From assembly GCA_028681135.1 (NCBI GenBank), contig JAQUJC010000032.1, positions 1-36,469 on the forward strand: a stretch of 36,469 nucleotides of DNA. The letters run 5' to 3'. The notes beneath the pieces are model-generated. The model was not told the origin of the DNA and searched no databases. It saw only the letters and a program-made list of their open reading frames with translations. Below, piece after piece: positions 8,512-17,339 of the stretch. The DNA comes from Kiritimatiellia bacterium (GTDB lineage Bacteria; Verrucomicrobiota; Kiritimatiellia; CAIQIC01; Lenti-01). Position 1 is the stretch's first letter; each line of letters begins with the position of its first letter. Position numbers and translations under genes: made by a program.

Positions 8512-8558
8512 GCGGATGGGAAGATAGTGGATGGGGGAGCGGATGGGATGGCGGATGG
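8512..8558 (+). repeat. G-rich GYGGATGG mini-repeats in the ABC-F leader
   Basis: Four copies of GYGGATGG start at 8512, 8527, 8539 and 8551 (spacings 15, 12 and 12 bp), in the leader between the second operator and the ABC-F start codon. The closely spaced GGG/GG runs could form a G-quadruplex in the RNA. In the extended reading frame they would encode a Gly/Trp-rich stretch, which is probably untranslated. Confidence 0.5.
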
Positions 8559-8594
8559 CTTGCGGAAGTGGCCGGGAACGTGGTAATCAGGCAC

Positions 8595-10541
8595 ATGGTT
8601 GAATTTCAGCAGGTGAGTAAGCGGTATGGCGGGCAAGTGCTGCTCAACGGTGTCAATTTTCGGTTGCTGACGGGAGAGCGAGTGGGGGTGGTAGGGCCGA
8701 ACGGGGCGGGAAAATCGACAATTTTCGAGATCATTACAGATGAGGCTGAGGTGGATGCGGGCCGGGTGGAGCGGGCGAAGGATATCCGGATCGGGTATCT
8801 GCGTCAGCAGGTGAAGGCCGGGGACGAGGACCGCCCGATCCAGGCGTATGTGGAAAAGGCGGCACCGGATCTGGAGACCATTCGGGCTGAAATCCATCAC
8901 ATCGAGGCCCGGCTGGGAGGCGAAGCGGCCGAGGAATCGCGGATGCTGCTGCGGCGGCTGGGGGATTTGCAGACGCAGTTTGAAGTGCAGGGGGGGTATG
9001 ACTTGCATGCACGGGCAGCAGCGGCACTGACGGGACTGGGCTTCCGAGTGGAAGACCTAACGCGGCCGCTGGGTGAGTTCTCGGGCGGCTGGCAGATGCG
9101 GGCGGAACTGGCCCGGGCGCTGATCGGAGAGCCGGACCTGCTGCTGCTGGATGAACCAAGCAATTATCTGGATTTGCCGGCAGTGGAATGGTTGCGACGC
9201 CGCTTGGAAGGCTTCCGTGGTACCTTGGCGATGATTTCCCACGACCGCTATCTGCTGGACCACTTGTGCGAGGTGACGCTCGAGGTGGCCGGGGGTCAGG
9301 TGACGCGTTATCCGGGGCGCTACAGTTGGTATGCGCGGGAGCGGCAGAAGCGGCGGGAGGTTGCGCTGGCACGCCAGACCAGTGAAAATCGCAAACGGGA
9401 ACAGATCGAGCGATTTGTGGAACGATTCCGGTCCAAAAACACGTTGGCGACCCGGGTGCAAAGTAAAATCAAGATGCTGGAGAAAATGGAGCGCACGGAT
9501 GTCGCGGAGGTGGCTCGGGGGCGAGGGCATTTCCGGTTGGGGGCGCCACCCCATTGCGGTCACGACGTACTGAGGTGCGACCAGGTGGGCTTTTATTACG
9601 ACGCGGGCCATTGGATTTTCCGCGGGGTAGACCTGGTGGTGCGGAAGGGCGAAAAATTGGCGGTGGTCGGGCCCAACGGGGCGGGAAAAACAACACTGCT
9701 GCGGGTACTGGCGGGCCAACTGGCGCCAACAGAAGGCCATTGCCGTCCGGGGCATCTGGTGATGCCGGGCTATCAGAGCCAGGACACGGCGGACACGATG
9801 GACCGGACCCGAACCTGCCTGGAAACCCTCAAGGCCATGGCCCCCGACGCCCATGAGACCGAACTGCGGACACTGCTGGGCGGATTTGGCTTTTCCGGGG
9901 AAGCGGCGGAGAAGCGAGTCGAGGTGTTGTCGGGCGGGGAGCGCATCCGGCTGGCCTTTGCCCGCATTCTGGTACGTCCGCCGAATTTGCTGTTGCTGGA
10001 CGAACCGACCACACACTTGGATGTGGAAAGCCGCGAGGCGTTGCAGGAGGCGATGGCGGCCTATAGTGGAACAGTGGTATTGGTGTCGCATGACGTGACC
10101 TTTGTGCGGGCGGTGGCGGAAAGCATTGTGGCTGTCGCGCCGGATGGCGGCGGAGTGCGACGCTTTGCCGGGGGATATGATTATTATCTCGACAAAATTG
10201 CGCCGGAGGGGCCGGCGCGAGTGGCTGCTGACGCGTTGTCACCGGATGCCGGCAAAGCGGCACAGACCGAAGCCTACCGGGATCGCAAAGCGCTTAAAAA
10301 GGAATGGCGTCGGCTCGATCGCGAAGTGGAATCATTAGAAAAAGCCATTCGGGAATTAGAGAAGGAAGAATCTGCGTTGCACGCGCGCCTCGCGGCCGTG
10401 GACACATCCGAAGAAAGTCGGGCGGAGGCCGGACGGCGTTTGAAGATCGTGGTCCAGACGTTACAAGAGCAGTTGGCGGCCTGGGAAGATGCGGGGGGGC
10501 GACGGGATGCGCTTGCTGCGAAAACTGACGGGAATGGCTGA
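8595..10541 (+). CDS. ABC-F family ATPase (ribosome-associated, Uup/YheS-like architecture)
   Basis: A 648-residue soluble protein with two ABC domains and no membrane segments. Domain 1 has Walker A GPNGAGKST near residue 34, signature 'LGEFSGGWQMRAELARAL' and Walker B LLLLDEPSNYLD. Domain 2 has Walker A GPNGAGKTT near residue 358, signature LSGGERIRLAFARIL and Walker B LLLLDEPTTHLD. The charged linker between them ('KREQIERFVERFRSKNTLAT') is the P-site tRNA interaction region of ABC-F proteins. The last 80 or so residues form a coiled coil ('EWRRLDREVESLEKAIRELE'), as in Uup, YheS and ABCF3-type proteins. Family members act at the ribosomal E site to relieve stalling, and some give antibiotic resistance. 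The frame is open from a GTG at 8481, but the family N-terminus begins at Met 8595. The regulator and operators upstream suggest inducible expression. Confidence 0.9.
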   Translation: MVEFQQVSKRYGGQVLLNGVNFRLLTGERVGVVGPNGAGKSTIFEIITDEAEVDAGRVERAKDIRIGYLRQQVKAGDEDRPIQAYVEKAAPDLETIRAEIHHIEARLGGEAAEESRMLLRRLGDLQTQFEVQGGYDLHARAAAALTGLGFRVEDLTRPLGEFSGGWQMRAELARALIGEPDLLLLDEPSNYLDLPAVEWLRRRLEGFRGTLAMISHDRYLLDHLCEVTLEVAGGQVTRYPGRYSWYARERQKRREVALARQTSENRKREQIERFVERFRSKNTLATRVQSKIKMLEKMERTDVAEVARGRGHFRLGAPPHCGHDVLRCDQVGFYYDAGHWIFRGVDLVVRKGEKLAVVGPNGAGKTTLLRVLAGQLAPTEGHCRPGHLVMPGYQSQDTADTMDRTRTCLETLKAMAPDAHETELRTLLGGFGFSGEAAEKRVEVLSGGERIRLAFARILVRPPNLLLLDEPTTHLDVESREALQEAMAAYSGTVVLVSHDVTFVRAVAESIVAVAPDGGGVRRFAGGYDYYLDKIAPEGPARVAADALSPDAGKAAQTEAYRDRKALKKEWRRLDREVESLEKAIRELEKEESALHARLAAVDTSEESRAEAGRRLKIVVQTLQEQLAAWEDAGGRRDALAAKTDGNG

Positions 10542-10716
10542 CAGCCGGAGCGGCCATAGTGACAGGGTTCAGGATGCTCAGGTTGAGGGACAGTGGCAAT
10601 CCGCCGGGACAAGTCGTTATGTCAGCCAAGTTTTGGATTTCGTGAGGCGGACCTGATTCTCCCACGACACAAGGCCGTGGGGGTGGGTGCAATCTCCGTT
10701 GTAGGCCTTTTAGCCT

Positions 10717-10749
10717 GATTAAGGACCGATTAAATCTCGATTAACTTTC
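10717..10749 (+). promoter_or_regulatory. Three 11-bp-phased GATTAA direct repeats (Pho-box-like)
   Basis: GATTAA occurs at 10717, 10728 and 10739, exactly 11 bp apart, so all copies face the same side of the helix. A fourth, imperfect CATTAA is at 10758. TAAGAT at 10761-10766, 11 bp after the third unit, could be the -10 box. Tandem 11-bp units overlapping the -35 region are characteristic of PhoB/PhoP and other OmpR-family activator sites, and TTAA-N7-TTAA resembles the Bacillus PhoP box. The downstream gene encodes an exported nuclease/phosphatase-like protein, a typical phosphate-starvation target. Which regulator binds is an inference. The rest of the 268-bp gap holds only an 8-bp hairpin (10659-10683) without a T tract. 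Confidence 0.5.
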
Positions 10750-10809
10750 GGGAAAATCATTAAGATTGTATTTGACCCAGGGGGTTCTAAGAACTAGCGT
10801 TATGTATCG

Positions 10810-13800
10810 ATGATAATGTCCAAAAAATTATGGTTGTGTGCCATGCTGGGATCTGTCCTTTTGGTGGCGGTTCCACCGGCGCAGGCGGTGAAGTTGCGCA
10901 TCGCATCGTTCAATGTAAAAACCGGTTTCGACACAAGTTCTGACCGCGGAACGGCTGAAGATACGGATTACGCCCCGACGGTTGCGATTTTGCAGCGGGT
11001 TCAGCCGGACATCGTTTGCTTTCAAGAGCTATACGGGAGTGAGACGCACATGACGGCGTGGCTGGAGGCGGCGGCCGAGTTGGGCTATCCCTATTATGCG
11101 CTCTCGGACGGGGGGACGTTTGACACGTCGATGCGTCTGGGGGTGTGGAGCAAGTACCCCATCACGTCCAGCGCCCATGTCCGAGAAACGGTGGTGGACC
11201 CGACCGCTGCTGAAATCATGCGCTGGCCATTGCGTGTGACCATTGATGTGCCGGGTGCGCTGTATCCCTTCCATGTGTTCACGACCCACAACAAAGCCAC
11301 CACCGTTGGCACGAAAGAGCGTATGCAGCGGGCATTCGAGATTCACCGCACTGTCAACTATATCACCAATCTGGTGGCGCAAGACACGATGGAAAATGTC
11401 GAATATGCCATCATGGGGGATTTCAACGATGATATCGGCTTGTCGCAGACCGTGGAATTCTCATTTGACGATTATGATTATTATCGGTCGAGCCTGGGGA
11501 ACTCCACGATCTCGTTCAAGGCCGGATCGGACATTCCGTGGTATCTGCCTGGTAATAGTAGCTGGCCGTTGCCGTACCGGTATTTCCCAACCGAGCGGTT
11601 GGCAATGGCCGGTATGACAGCCGTGGATGCGCCCCATACAGGATTGGCCCTTACGTGGACTCACTACGCCGCCAATCCGGCCAGCCGTTATCGCCTGGAC
11701 TATATATTATTCAGTGACGAGATTACGAGCAGCGCGTACGGTCCGCCGGTGGCGGAAGTATATAATTCCGAAGGCGACGCGACGGCGGTGGGATTGCCCA
11801 AATACGGGGAGCCATTGCCAACTGGAACCAGTGCCACCGCTTCGGACCACCGGATGCTTTTTGCGGATTTTTACCTCATTGACGAAGTCGCGGGCGTCAC
11901 GCCGGTGGGGATCATCAGCGAAGTGGTGGATCATCCTTCCGCGGACGGCTCCTATGTGGAAATTTGCAACACGGGCAGTTCGGGGCTGGACCTGACAGGC
12001 TATGAACTGGAGGTGTATCTGAACGGATCGACGAATCCGACGTCCATTGCGTTGAGTGGAATGGTGGCTGGGGGCGCGGCTCATCTGGTGGCTGTCTCGA
12101 CCAATGGCTGCCAAACGCAGTGGGGAGTCACACCGGACCAGACAGCCGCTATCATCGGGTTGCTGAACGGCAAAGATACGGTAGTGCTGAGAAAGCCCGG
12201 CGGAATCCTATCGGATATTTACGGGGAAATCGGTGCCCTGCCGGGGGCTTGGGATTTCACACATGCGGCGGCCGTGCGCAAAGCGGGGGTGAGCGATCCG
12301 CTGCCGTACTGGTCATCAGCCGAATGGACCATCTCGGTCGGGACCGCCACGGCCACACCCGGCATCCACCAGGCCCTTTCGGATGCAGACGGATATGTCG
12401 CGGACATCGGTCTGGATCCGCCGGTGCCCCGCGCCACCAACTTGTTTGCCATAACGGCGAGCACCTTTGCCAACCAGTTGGCGTCGAATCTGACGGCGAC
12501 CGCCTGGTTCCGAATTTCGGGTGGCGCATGGCTGAGTCAGGCGCTGACGAATGCCGGCACGGCTTGGCGGACCCCGCTGATGTCCCAGGCGGTCGCGGGT
12601 GGCGATGTGATAGAATATTATGTGGAACTGGCGTTTGAGGGCCCGGGAGCCAACAGCCCGCGGCGCTCGGATACCCGGGTGTACACCTTCCCAGTCACGC
12701 CTGGAACCGCGGCCCCCATCAAACCGCTGTTCAACGAAGTGCGTGCTGACGGGGCCGGAGTGGACAGCAATGAGTTTGTCGAACTAATCGCGCCGGCCGG
12801 TACAAATCTGGTGGGATACACCATGGAGCATTACAGCGGGAACGAGAGCGTGGATGGCCCGCTCTGGACCTATACCTTCCCGCCGTTCACGGTGCCGGAT
12901 GATGGCATTACAGATCGCGCCACCAACCACCTCGGGTTTGTCGTGATCAGCCAGACCAATGCCGTGGCCAACACGGATTTGCTGTTGCCGGGGCTCTTGG
13001 GCAATGGGCCCAATGCGCTGATCCTATACGACGCTGCCACCAATATCGTCGATGCGGTTGTGTGGTTGAGTTCATCCAGCGATACCTTTGATACCGACGT
13101 GGATGACCCCGGAACGGTTTCTCGGCAAGTGCCTAGCATCAGCCCTAATTACCTCCATGTTATTGGGATCGATCCCAACACCGACAGTTGTCCGCAGGCA
13201 CCCAATGATGTGTTGTCGACCACTACCGGATGGGTGGCTAAAGTCGCGACGCCGGGAGCCCTCAATGTCGGCCAAACCAATGGTCTGTTGATCGTCTCGC
13301 GCCTGGACCTTGACGGGGACGGCATTCCGGACGATGAAGACAACTGTCCGGGGGTCTACAATCCGACGCAGAGCGATATGGATCATGATGGCATCGGCGA
13401 TGCATGCGACCCAGATATTGACGGGGACGGCATTCCGAACGAACTGGACAACTGCCCCGACGACTACAATCCGGACCAAACAGATACAGATGGCGACGGG
13501 ATTGGCGACGCCTGCGATCCGGACATCGACGGGGACGGCATTCCAAACGAGGACGACCCCTTCCCGTATGAGCCGCACACCTGGGTGGTGGATTTCGAGG
13601 GGGCGAGCAAGGGGACCTATCCCTATGGTGTGGCAGAGATCAACGGGCGTTCCTGGGGACTGGATAATGCGTTGATTGGCAGCTTGGCCGGCGACCTGCT
13701 CAACGATACTAAATCCCTCCGAATCAAAGCACCGGGTGAGTTGGTGCTGCAGGGCCCGCTCACAAATGGCATTGAGAGTTTAACCTTTGTCTACGGACCT

Positions 13801-15441
13801 TATGTTGGAGATGGAGAAACCACCATTACGGCGGAATACAACGCGGGGGCCGGATGGGTTCAAATTACGTCGGTCTCCACGCTCGGGATTACGAGCCTGA
13901 CGACCAACACGACTGCGGTGGATGTGCCCGGCCCGGTGGACTTCCGCCTGACTTGTACGGGGACAACCGACAACCGTGCGAACGTGGATGACATCGCCAT
14001 CACGATGTACTCGCTGCCGAGCGAGCCGACGGATGCCACGTGTACGCTGGTGGCGACGAATCAGGCCGTCTATAATGGCCTGCTGCACACCAACGCCTTT
14101 CGGGTGCTCCCGCTGGGAATGCCCTATACGGTGGCGTATACGCCCCGCGATCCGCTTGATGTCGGGACCTATACCGCTACTGTGACCGTTCCCACAATTG
14201 ACCTGGTGACCGGCGGCACCTTTGTCTTTGCCGATTCCGTAATCATTACCGAGGCGCCTGTAGGGCCGCCGGTCGCGCCCGGCTACGTCTGGGTCAGCCT
14301 AACCAACACCACCGAATTTGTGGCCACCTGGAGCCCCGTGGCGGGTGCCACCAGCTACCAGGTGGATGTGGGCACCCGCGCCGACTTCCTGCCCGTCGGG
14401 GCCGCCACTGGAAATGTCTACACAGTTGATTTCGAGGATGGCGCAAAGAGCCGCTACGCGGCCGGAGACGTCACGCTCAATAACCTCTCCTGGAACCTGA
14501 ACGAGGCGGTGATCGGAAAACTGGCAAACGACCGCTTCAACGGCACCCAATCAGCCCGGGTTCGCTCCAACGAAACAGCGAATGCCAGTGGCATTCTGGC
14601 GATGAATGCGGACCTTGCCACGGGGCTGAGTTCCGTCACGCTCCATCATGGGAGTTATGGATCGGACGCCCCCACCACCGGCCGGGTGGACTACAGCACC
14701 GACGGCGGCCTCTCTTGGCTCAGCGCGGGGACGTTTGAGGTGGCCTCGACCAGCCTGACGCCTTTTTCTGTGACCAATCTCAATGTGGAGGGATCTGTTC
14801 GGATTCGTGTTGTCAAGACGTCGGGTGCCTCCGACCGGTTCAACATCGATGACATAGCGCTGTATCCGTATTCCCCGGCGACAACCCCAAGCTACCTGGC
14901 GGCATACTCCAACCGACCGGTAAACGACACGAGCCTGGCGGTGACGGGACTGAATACGAATGAGACCTATTATTTCCGGGTGCAAGCAATTGCCGAAGGA
15001 GGAACAAGCCCGTATTCATCGGTGGCCGCCGTCACCACTCCGCTCGACTCGCCCCCGGGCGTGGTGACCTTTGAAAACTGGGTGGCCGGGAAGGGGCAGG
15101 ACCCGGGCCATTCCAACTTCTTGGCCGAGGCCGATTCCGACGGCGACGGCATGACCACCTGGGAGGAATACCTGGCCGACACCGACCCGGCAAATTCCAA
15201 CAGCATGCTAATGCTGACCGGGACCTATCTCCCTGCTGAGGACATCGGCCAGGCGAGCGGTCGCCTCGAAGTGACCTTCGAAGCCAGCACCGGGCGCTAC
15301 TACCAGCTTCTGTACTCCACCAACCTGCTCAGCCCCACGATCACCAGTAATCTGGGGTGGGGGGTGCCGGGGAGGGTGATCACTAACGAAGCGGGCGGGA
15401 CCTGGGTGGGGACCATCCGTGTTCGTATGACGGAGCCTTGA
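10810..15441 (+). CDS. Exported multidomain endonuclease/exonuclease/phosphatase-family protein
   Basis: 1543 residues, with a signal peptide ending near PAQA (residue 26). Residues 28-355 form an EEP (DNase I-like) domain: 'RIASFNVKTGF', 'VCFQELYG' (metal-binding Glu), FTTHNK, 'IMGDFNDDIG', 'RLDYILF' and the catalytic 'SDHRMLFADF'. Two lamin-tail domains follow (about 362-520 and 636-815), then thrombospondin type-3 calcium repeats (833-918). Next come a beta-sandwich module beginning VDFEGA (about 923-1070), an MBG-like strand region (1071-1148), an FN3 domain interrupted by a second copy of the VDFE module (1152-1412), and a C-terminal EF-hand segment near 1437-1463 ('DSDGDGMTTWEEYLADTDP'). 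It is probably a secreted or surface-bound nuclease or phosphodiesterase, and the substrate is unknown. The start could also be ATG 10816; no clear Shine-Dalgarno sequence is seen. GATTAA repeats upstream hint at phosphate control. Confidence 0.85.
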   Translation: MIMSKKLWLCAMLGSVLLVAVPPAQAVKLRIASFNVKTGFDTSSDRGTAEDTDYAPTVAILQRVQPDIVCFQELYGSETHMTAWLEAAAELGYPYYALSDGGTFDTSMRLGVWSKYPITSSAHVRETVVDPTAAEIMRWPLRVTIDVPGALYPFHVFTTHNKATTVGTKERMQRAFEIHRTVNYITNLVAQDTMENVEYAIMGDFNDDIGLSQTVEFSFDDYDYYRSSLGNSTISFKAGSDIPWYLPGNSSWPLPYRYFPTERLAMAGMTAVDAPHTGLALTWTHYAANPASRYRLDYILFSDEITSSAYGPPVAEVYNSEGDATAVGLPKYGEPLPTGTSATASDHRMLFADFYLIDEVAGVTPVGIISEVVDHPSADGSYVEICNTGSSGLDLTGYELEVYLNGSTNPTSIALSGMVAGGAAHLVAVSTNGCQTQWGVTPDQTAAIIGLLNGKDTVVLRKPGGILSDIYGEIGALPGAWDFTHAAAVRKAGVSDPLPYWSSAEWTISVGTATATPGIHQALSDADGYVADIGLDPPVPRATNLFAITASTFANQLASNLTATAWFRISGGAWLSQALTNAGTAWRTPLMSQAVAGGDVIEYYVELAFEGPGANSPRRSDTRVYTFPVTPGTAAPIKPLFNEVRADGAGVDSNEFVELIAPAGTNLVGYTMEHYSGNESVDGPLWTYTFPPFTVPDDGITDRATNHLGFVVISQTNAVANTDLLLPGLLGNGPNALILYDAATNIVDAVVWLSSSSDTFDTDVDDPGTVSRQVPSISPNYLHVIGIDPNTDSCPQAPNDVLSTTTGWVAKVATPGALNVGQTNGLLIVSRLDLDGDGIPDDEDNCPGVYNPTQSDMDHDGIGDACDPDIDGDGIPNELDNCPDDYNPDQTDTDGDGIGDACDPDIDGDGIPNEDDPFPYEPHTWVVDFEGASKGTYPYGVAEINGRSWGLDNALIGSLAGDLLNDTKSLRIKAPGELVLQGPLTNGIESLTFVYGPYVGDGETTITAEYNAGAGWVQITSVSTLGITSLTTNTTAVDVPGPVDFRLTCTGTTDNRANVDDIAITMYSLPSEPTDATCTLVATNQAVYNGLLHTNAFRVLPLGMPYTVAYTPRDPLDVGTYTATVTVPTIDLVTGGTFVFADSVIITEAPVGPPVAPGYVWVSLTNTTEFVATWSPVAGATSYQVDVGTRADFLPVGAATGNVYTVDFEDGAKSRYAAGDVTLNNLSWNLNEAVIGKLANDRFNGTQSARVRSNETANASGILAMNADLATGLSSVTLHHGSYGSDAPTTGRVDYSTDGGLSWLSAGTFEVASTSLTPFSVTNLNVEGSVRIRVVKTSGASDRFNIDDIALYPYSPATTPSYLAAYSNRPVNDTSLAVTGLNTNETYYFRVQAIAEGGTSPYSSVAAVTTPLDSPPGVVTFENWVAGKGQDPGHSNFLAEADSDGDGMTTWEEYLADTDPANSNSMLMLTGTYLPAEDIGQASGRLEVTFEASTGRYYQLLYSTNLLSPTITSNLGWGVPGRVITNEAGGTWVGTIRVRMTEP
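13310..13552 (+). repeat. 108-bp direct repeats encoding thrombospondin type-3 units
   Basis: A block reading TGACGGGGACGGCATTCC, or nearly so, recurs at about 13311, 13419 and 13527, exactly 108 bp (36 codons) apart. Each unit encodes an aspartate-rich Ca2+-binding repeat with an 'NCP...YNP...D.DGIGDACDPD' pattern. The third unit is truncated. The strong DNA identity suggests recent duplication inside the gene. Confidence 0.8.
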
Positions 15442-15559
15442 GCATCACGCAACCGTGTCGCCAGGATAATCCAGGCCAGGGACTGTGCCCCCTTGGGGTG
15501 CGCATCCCGCCCGCAATAAAACGCTTCGACAACGGGGGGTGGTTTTGGCATATTCGGCG

Positions 15560-15579
15560 CTCCGACATGAAAGTCGGAG
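15560..15579 (+). promoter_or_regulatory. Hairpin overlapping the malQ ribosome binding site
   Basis: CTCCGAC (15560-15566) pairs perfectly with GTCGGAG (15573-15579) around the loop ATGAAA. The 3' arm includes GGAG of the malQ Shine-Dalgarno sequence GGAGGAG (15576-15582), so folding would partly mask it. The loop ATG also opens a nine-codon reading frame that ends in TGA overlapping the malQ ATG (ATGA at 15593-15596). This may allow translational control or may be chance. Confidence 0.35.
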
Positions 15580-15592
15580 GAGAAAATTGCCC

Positions 15593-17122
15593 ATGAAGTC
15601 CCAACGCGCATCTGGTGTTCTACTGCACCCCACATCCTTGCCGGGTCCCTATGGTATAGGCGAGATTGGACCTGAGGCCTATCGGTTTGCCGATTTTCTG
15701 CAGGCGACCGGGCAGAAGTTGTGGCAGATTCTGCCGCTAGGCCCAACGAGTTATGGCGACAGTCCGTATCAATCGCCCTCGACGTTTGCGGGGAATCCGC
15801 TGTGGATCAGTTTTGAGCTACTGGTGCAGGACAAGCTCCTGAGCGCCGAGCAGTTGGCGGAATTTCCTGCCTTCCCGGCCGATACGGTGGAGTACGGCCC
15901 GGTCATCACCGCGCGCATGAAACTGCTGGAGGAGGTCTGTAACCAATTTTCTAAAAATGCCACCAGCGAACGCCAGGCGCAATTCAAAGCATTTTGCGCT
16001 GCCAACGCCCCATGGCTTGATGATTACGCATTGTTTGCCGCGTTGAAGGATGCCCACGGGGGCGTGCCGTGGACCCAGTGGGAGCCGGCGTTGGCCCAGC
16101 GGGTTCCAGCGGAGTTGGAGGCCGCCCGTAAAAAATATCGCGTAGCCATCCGTAATGTCCGGATCATCCAATTTCTATTTGAGCAACAATGGCAGCGCCT
16201 GCGGGCCTATTGCGCCGAGCGGCACATCAAGTTCGTCGGCGATATTCCCATCTTCGTGGCGCACGACAGCGCGGATGTCTGGGCGCACCCGGGGCTGTTC
16301 TTTCTCAAACCCGACGGGCACCCGAGCGTGGTGGCCGGTGTGCCGCCGGACTACTTCAGCGCCACGGGGCAGCTTTGGGGCAATCCGCTGTATAACTGGA
16401 AAGCACACCGCGCGCAGAATTATGACTGGTGGGTGGCCCGGCTCCAGCGCGTCTTCGACCTGGTCGATATTGTGCGCATTGACCATTTCCGCGGGTTCGA
16501 GGCCTATTGGGAAGTGCCCGGCGATGCCCGCACCGCCATGGACGGCACATGGGTCAAGGGCCCCGATCGGCATTTGTTCGATGTCCTCAAAAAGCGCCTG
16601 GGCGAGCTGCCCATCATTGCCGAAGACCTTGGCGTCATCACCGACGAAGTTGACGCGCTGCGCGACACCTGCGGATTCCCCGGCATGCGGATTCTGCAAT
16701 TTGCGTTTGGCACCGACGAACGGGCGGCGGAGTTTCTGCCCGAAAGCTATCCCGCGCACTGCTGCGTCTATACCGGCACCCATGACAACGATACCACGGT
16801 GGGCTGGTTCCACAGCCAGGCCGGCGAGGGCAGCACCCGCACCCAGGAAGAAATCGACGCCGAAAACAAGCTGATCCTCGATTATCTGCGCACCGATGGA
16901 CATGAAATCCACTGGGACCTGATTCACCTGGGCTCGCGCTCAAACGCCAACACCTTCGTTGTGCCCCTGCAGGACCTGCTGGGATTGGGCTCGGAGGCCC
17001 GGATGAATACGCCCGGCGTCGCCGGCGGCAACTGGCAGTGGCGCTTTGCCTGGGAACAGATCACCGACGCCATCCGCGACCGCTTCGCTTACGTGACCCG
17101 CGCCACCGGACGGATGCATTGA
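15593..17122 (+). CDS. malQ: 4-alpha-glucanotransferase (amylomaltase, GH77)
   Basis: A 509-residue cytoplasmic enzyme of the usual bacterial MalQ length. It transfers alpha-1,4-glucan segments between maltodextrins in glycogen and maltose metabolism. Signatures are 'RASGVLLHPTSLPGPYGIGE' at the N-terminus, 'WQILPLGPTSYGDSPYQSPS', 'FVGDIPIFVAHDSADVWAHP', the nucleophile region 'VDIVRIDHFRGFEAYW', the acid/base Glu in 'PIIAEDLGVIT', and 'YTGTHDNDTTVGWF' with the third catalytic Asp. The frame is open from 15485, but the strong GGAGGAG before 15593 and the family N-terminus fix the start. No other glycogen genes are in the window. A TTCCA palindrome array follows the stop codon. Confidence 0.95.
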   Translation: MKSQRASGVLLHPTSLPGPYGIGEIGPEAYRFADFLQATGQKLWQILPLGPTSYGDSPYQSPSTFAGNPLWISFELLVQDKLLSAEQLAEFPAFPADTVEYGPVITARMKLLEEVCNQFSKNATSERQAQFKAFCAANAPWLDDYALFAALKDAHGGVPWTQWEPALAQRVPAELEAARKKYRVAIRNVRIIQFLFEQQWQRLRAYCAERHIKFVGDIPIFVAHDSADVWAHPGLFFLKPDGHPSVVAGVPPDYFSATGQLWGNPLYNWKAHRAQNYDWWVARLQRVFDLVDIVRIDHFRGFEAYWEVPGDARTAMDGTWVKGPDRHLFDVLKKRLGELPIIAEDLGVITDEVDALRDTCGFPGMRILQFAFGTDERAAEFLPESYPAHCCVYTGTHDNDTTVGWFHSQAGEGSTRTQEEIDAENKLILDYLRTDGHEIHWDLIHLGSRSNANTFVVPLQDLLGLGSEARMNTPGVAGGNWQWRFAWEQITDAIRDRFAYVTRATGRMH

Positions 17123-17135
17123 TCCGCCGCCCGGG

Positions 17136-17307
17136 TTCCACCGTGTGGAAAATAAGGTTCCACAGTGTGGAAAAAATCGGCTATGTTTTCCACACGATGG
17201 AAAATACTTTTCCACAGCATGGAAAAATAGAACCGGTAGTTCCACAGCATGGAAAAAATCGGCGTCCTTTTTCCATAGTGTGGAAATCTTTTTTCCACGC
17301 TATGGAA
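17136..17307. repeat. Array of seven TTCCA-N5-TGGAA palindromes
   Basis: Seven 15-bp palindromes of the form TTCCAYNNNRTGGAA start at 17136, 17158, 17188, 17210, 17240, 17271 and 17293. Most are flanked by extra T and A runs. Centre-to-centre spacings are 22, 30, 22, 30, 31 and 22 bp, close to two or three helical turns, so all sites lie on about the same face of the DNA. The five central bases vary (for example CCGTG, CAGTG, CAGCA, CGCTA) while the arms do not. The array fills the gap between malQ and the glycan operon. It looks like a multimeric protein-binding site rather than CRISPR, because the repeats are only 15 bp and the spacers 7-16 bp. Confidence 0.9.
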
Positions 17308-17339
17308 AACGGGTGCCTGGCGAGGGGGGGGCTCTGGGG

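Noticed and set aside
13072-13578. Minus-strand frame across the thrombospondin repeats
   Set aside because: It only mirrors the 108-bp repeats of the EEP protein and has no independent support.
17136-17307. CRISPR array
   Set aside because: Repeat units are 15-bp palindromes with variable centres and the spacers are only 7-16 bp; no cas genes are near.
17145-17339. N-terminal extension of the glycosyltransferase frame through the TTCCA array
   Set aside because: The added residues are only translations of the palindromes (HSVEIFFPRYGK-type strings); the glycosyltransferase-like sequence begins after the ATG at 17340, which has its own purine-rich ribosome binding site.
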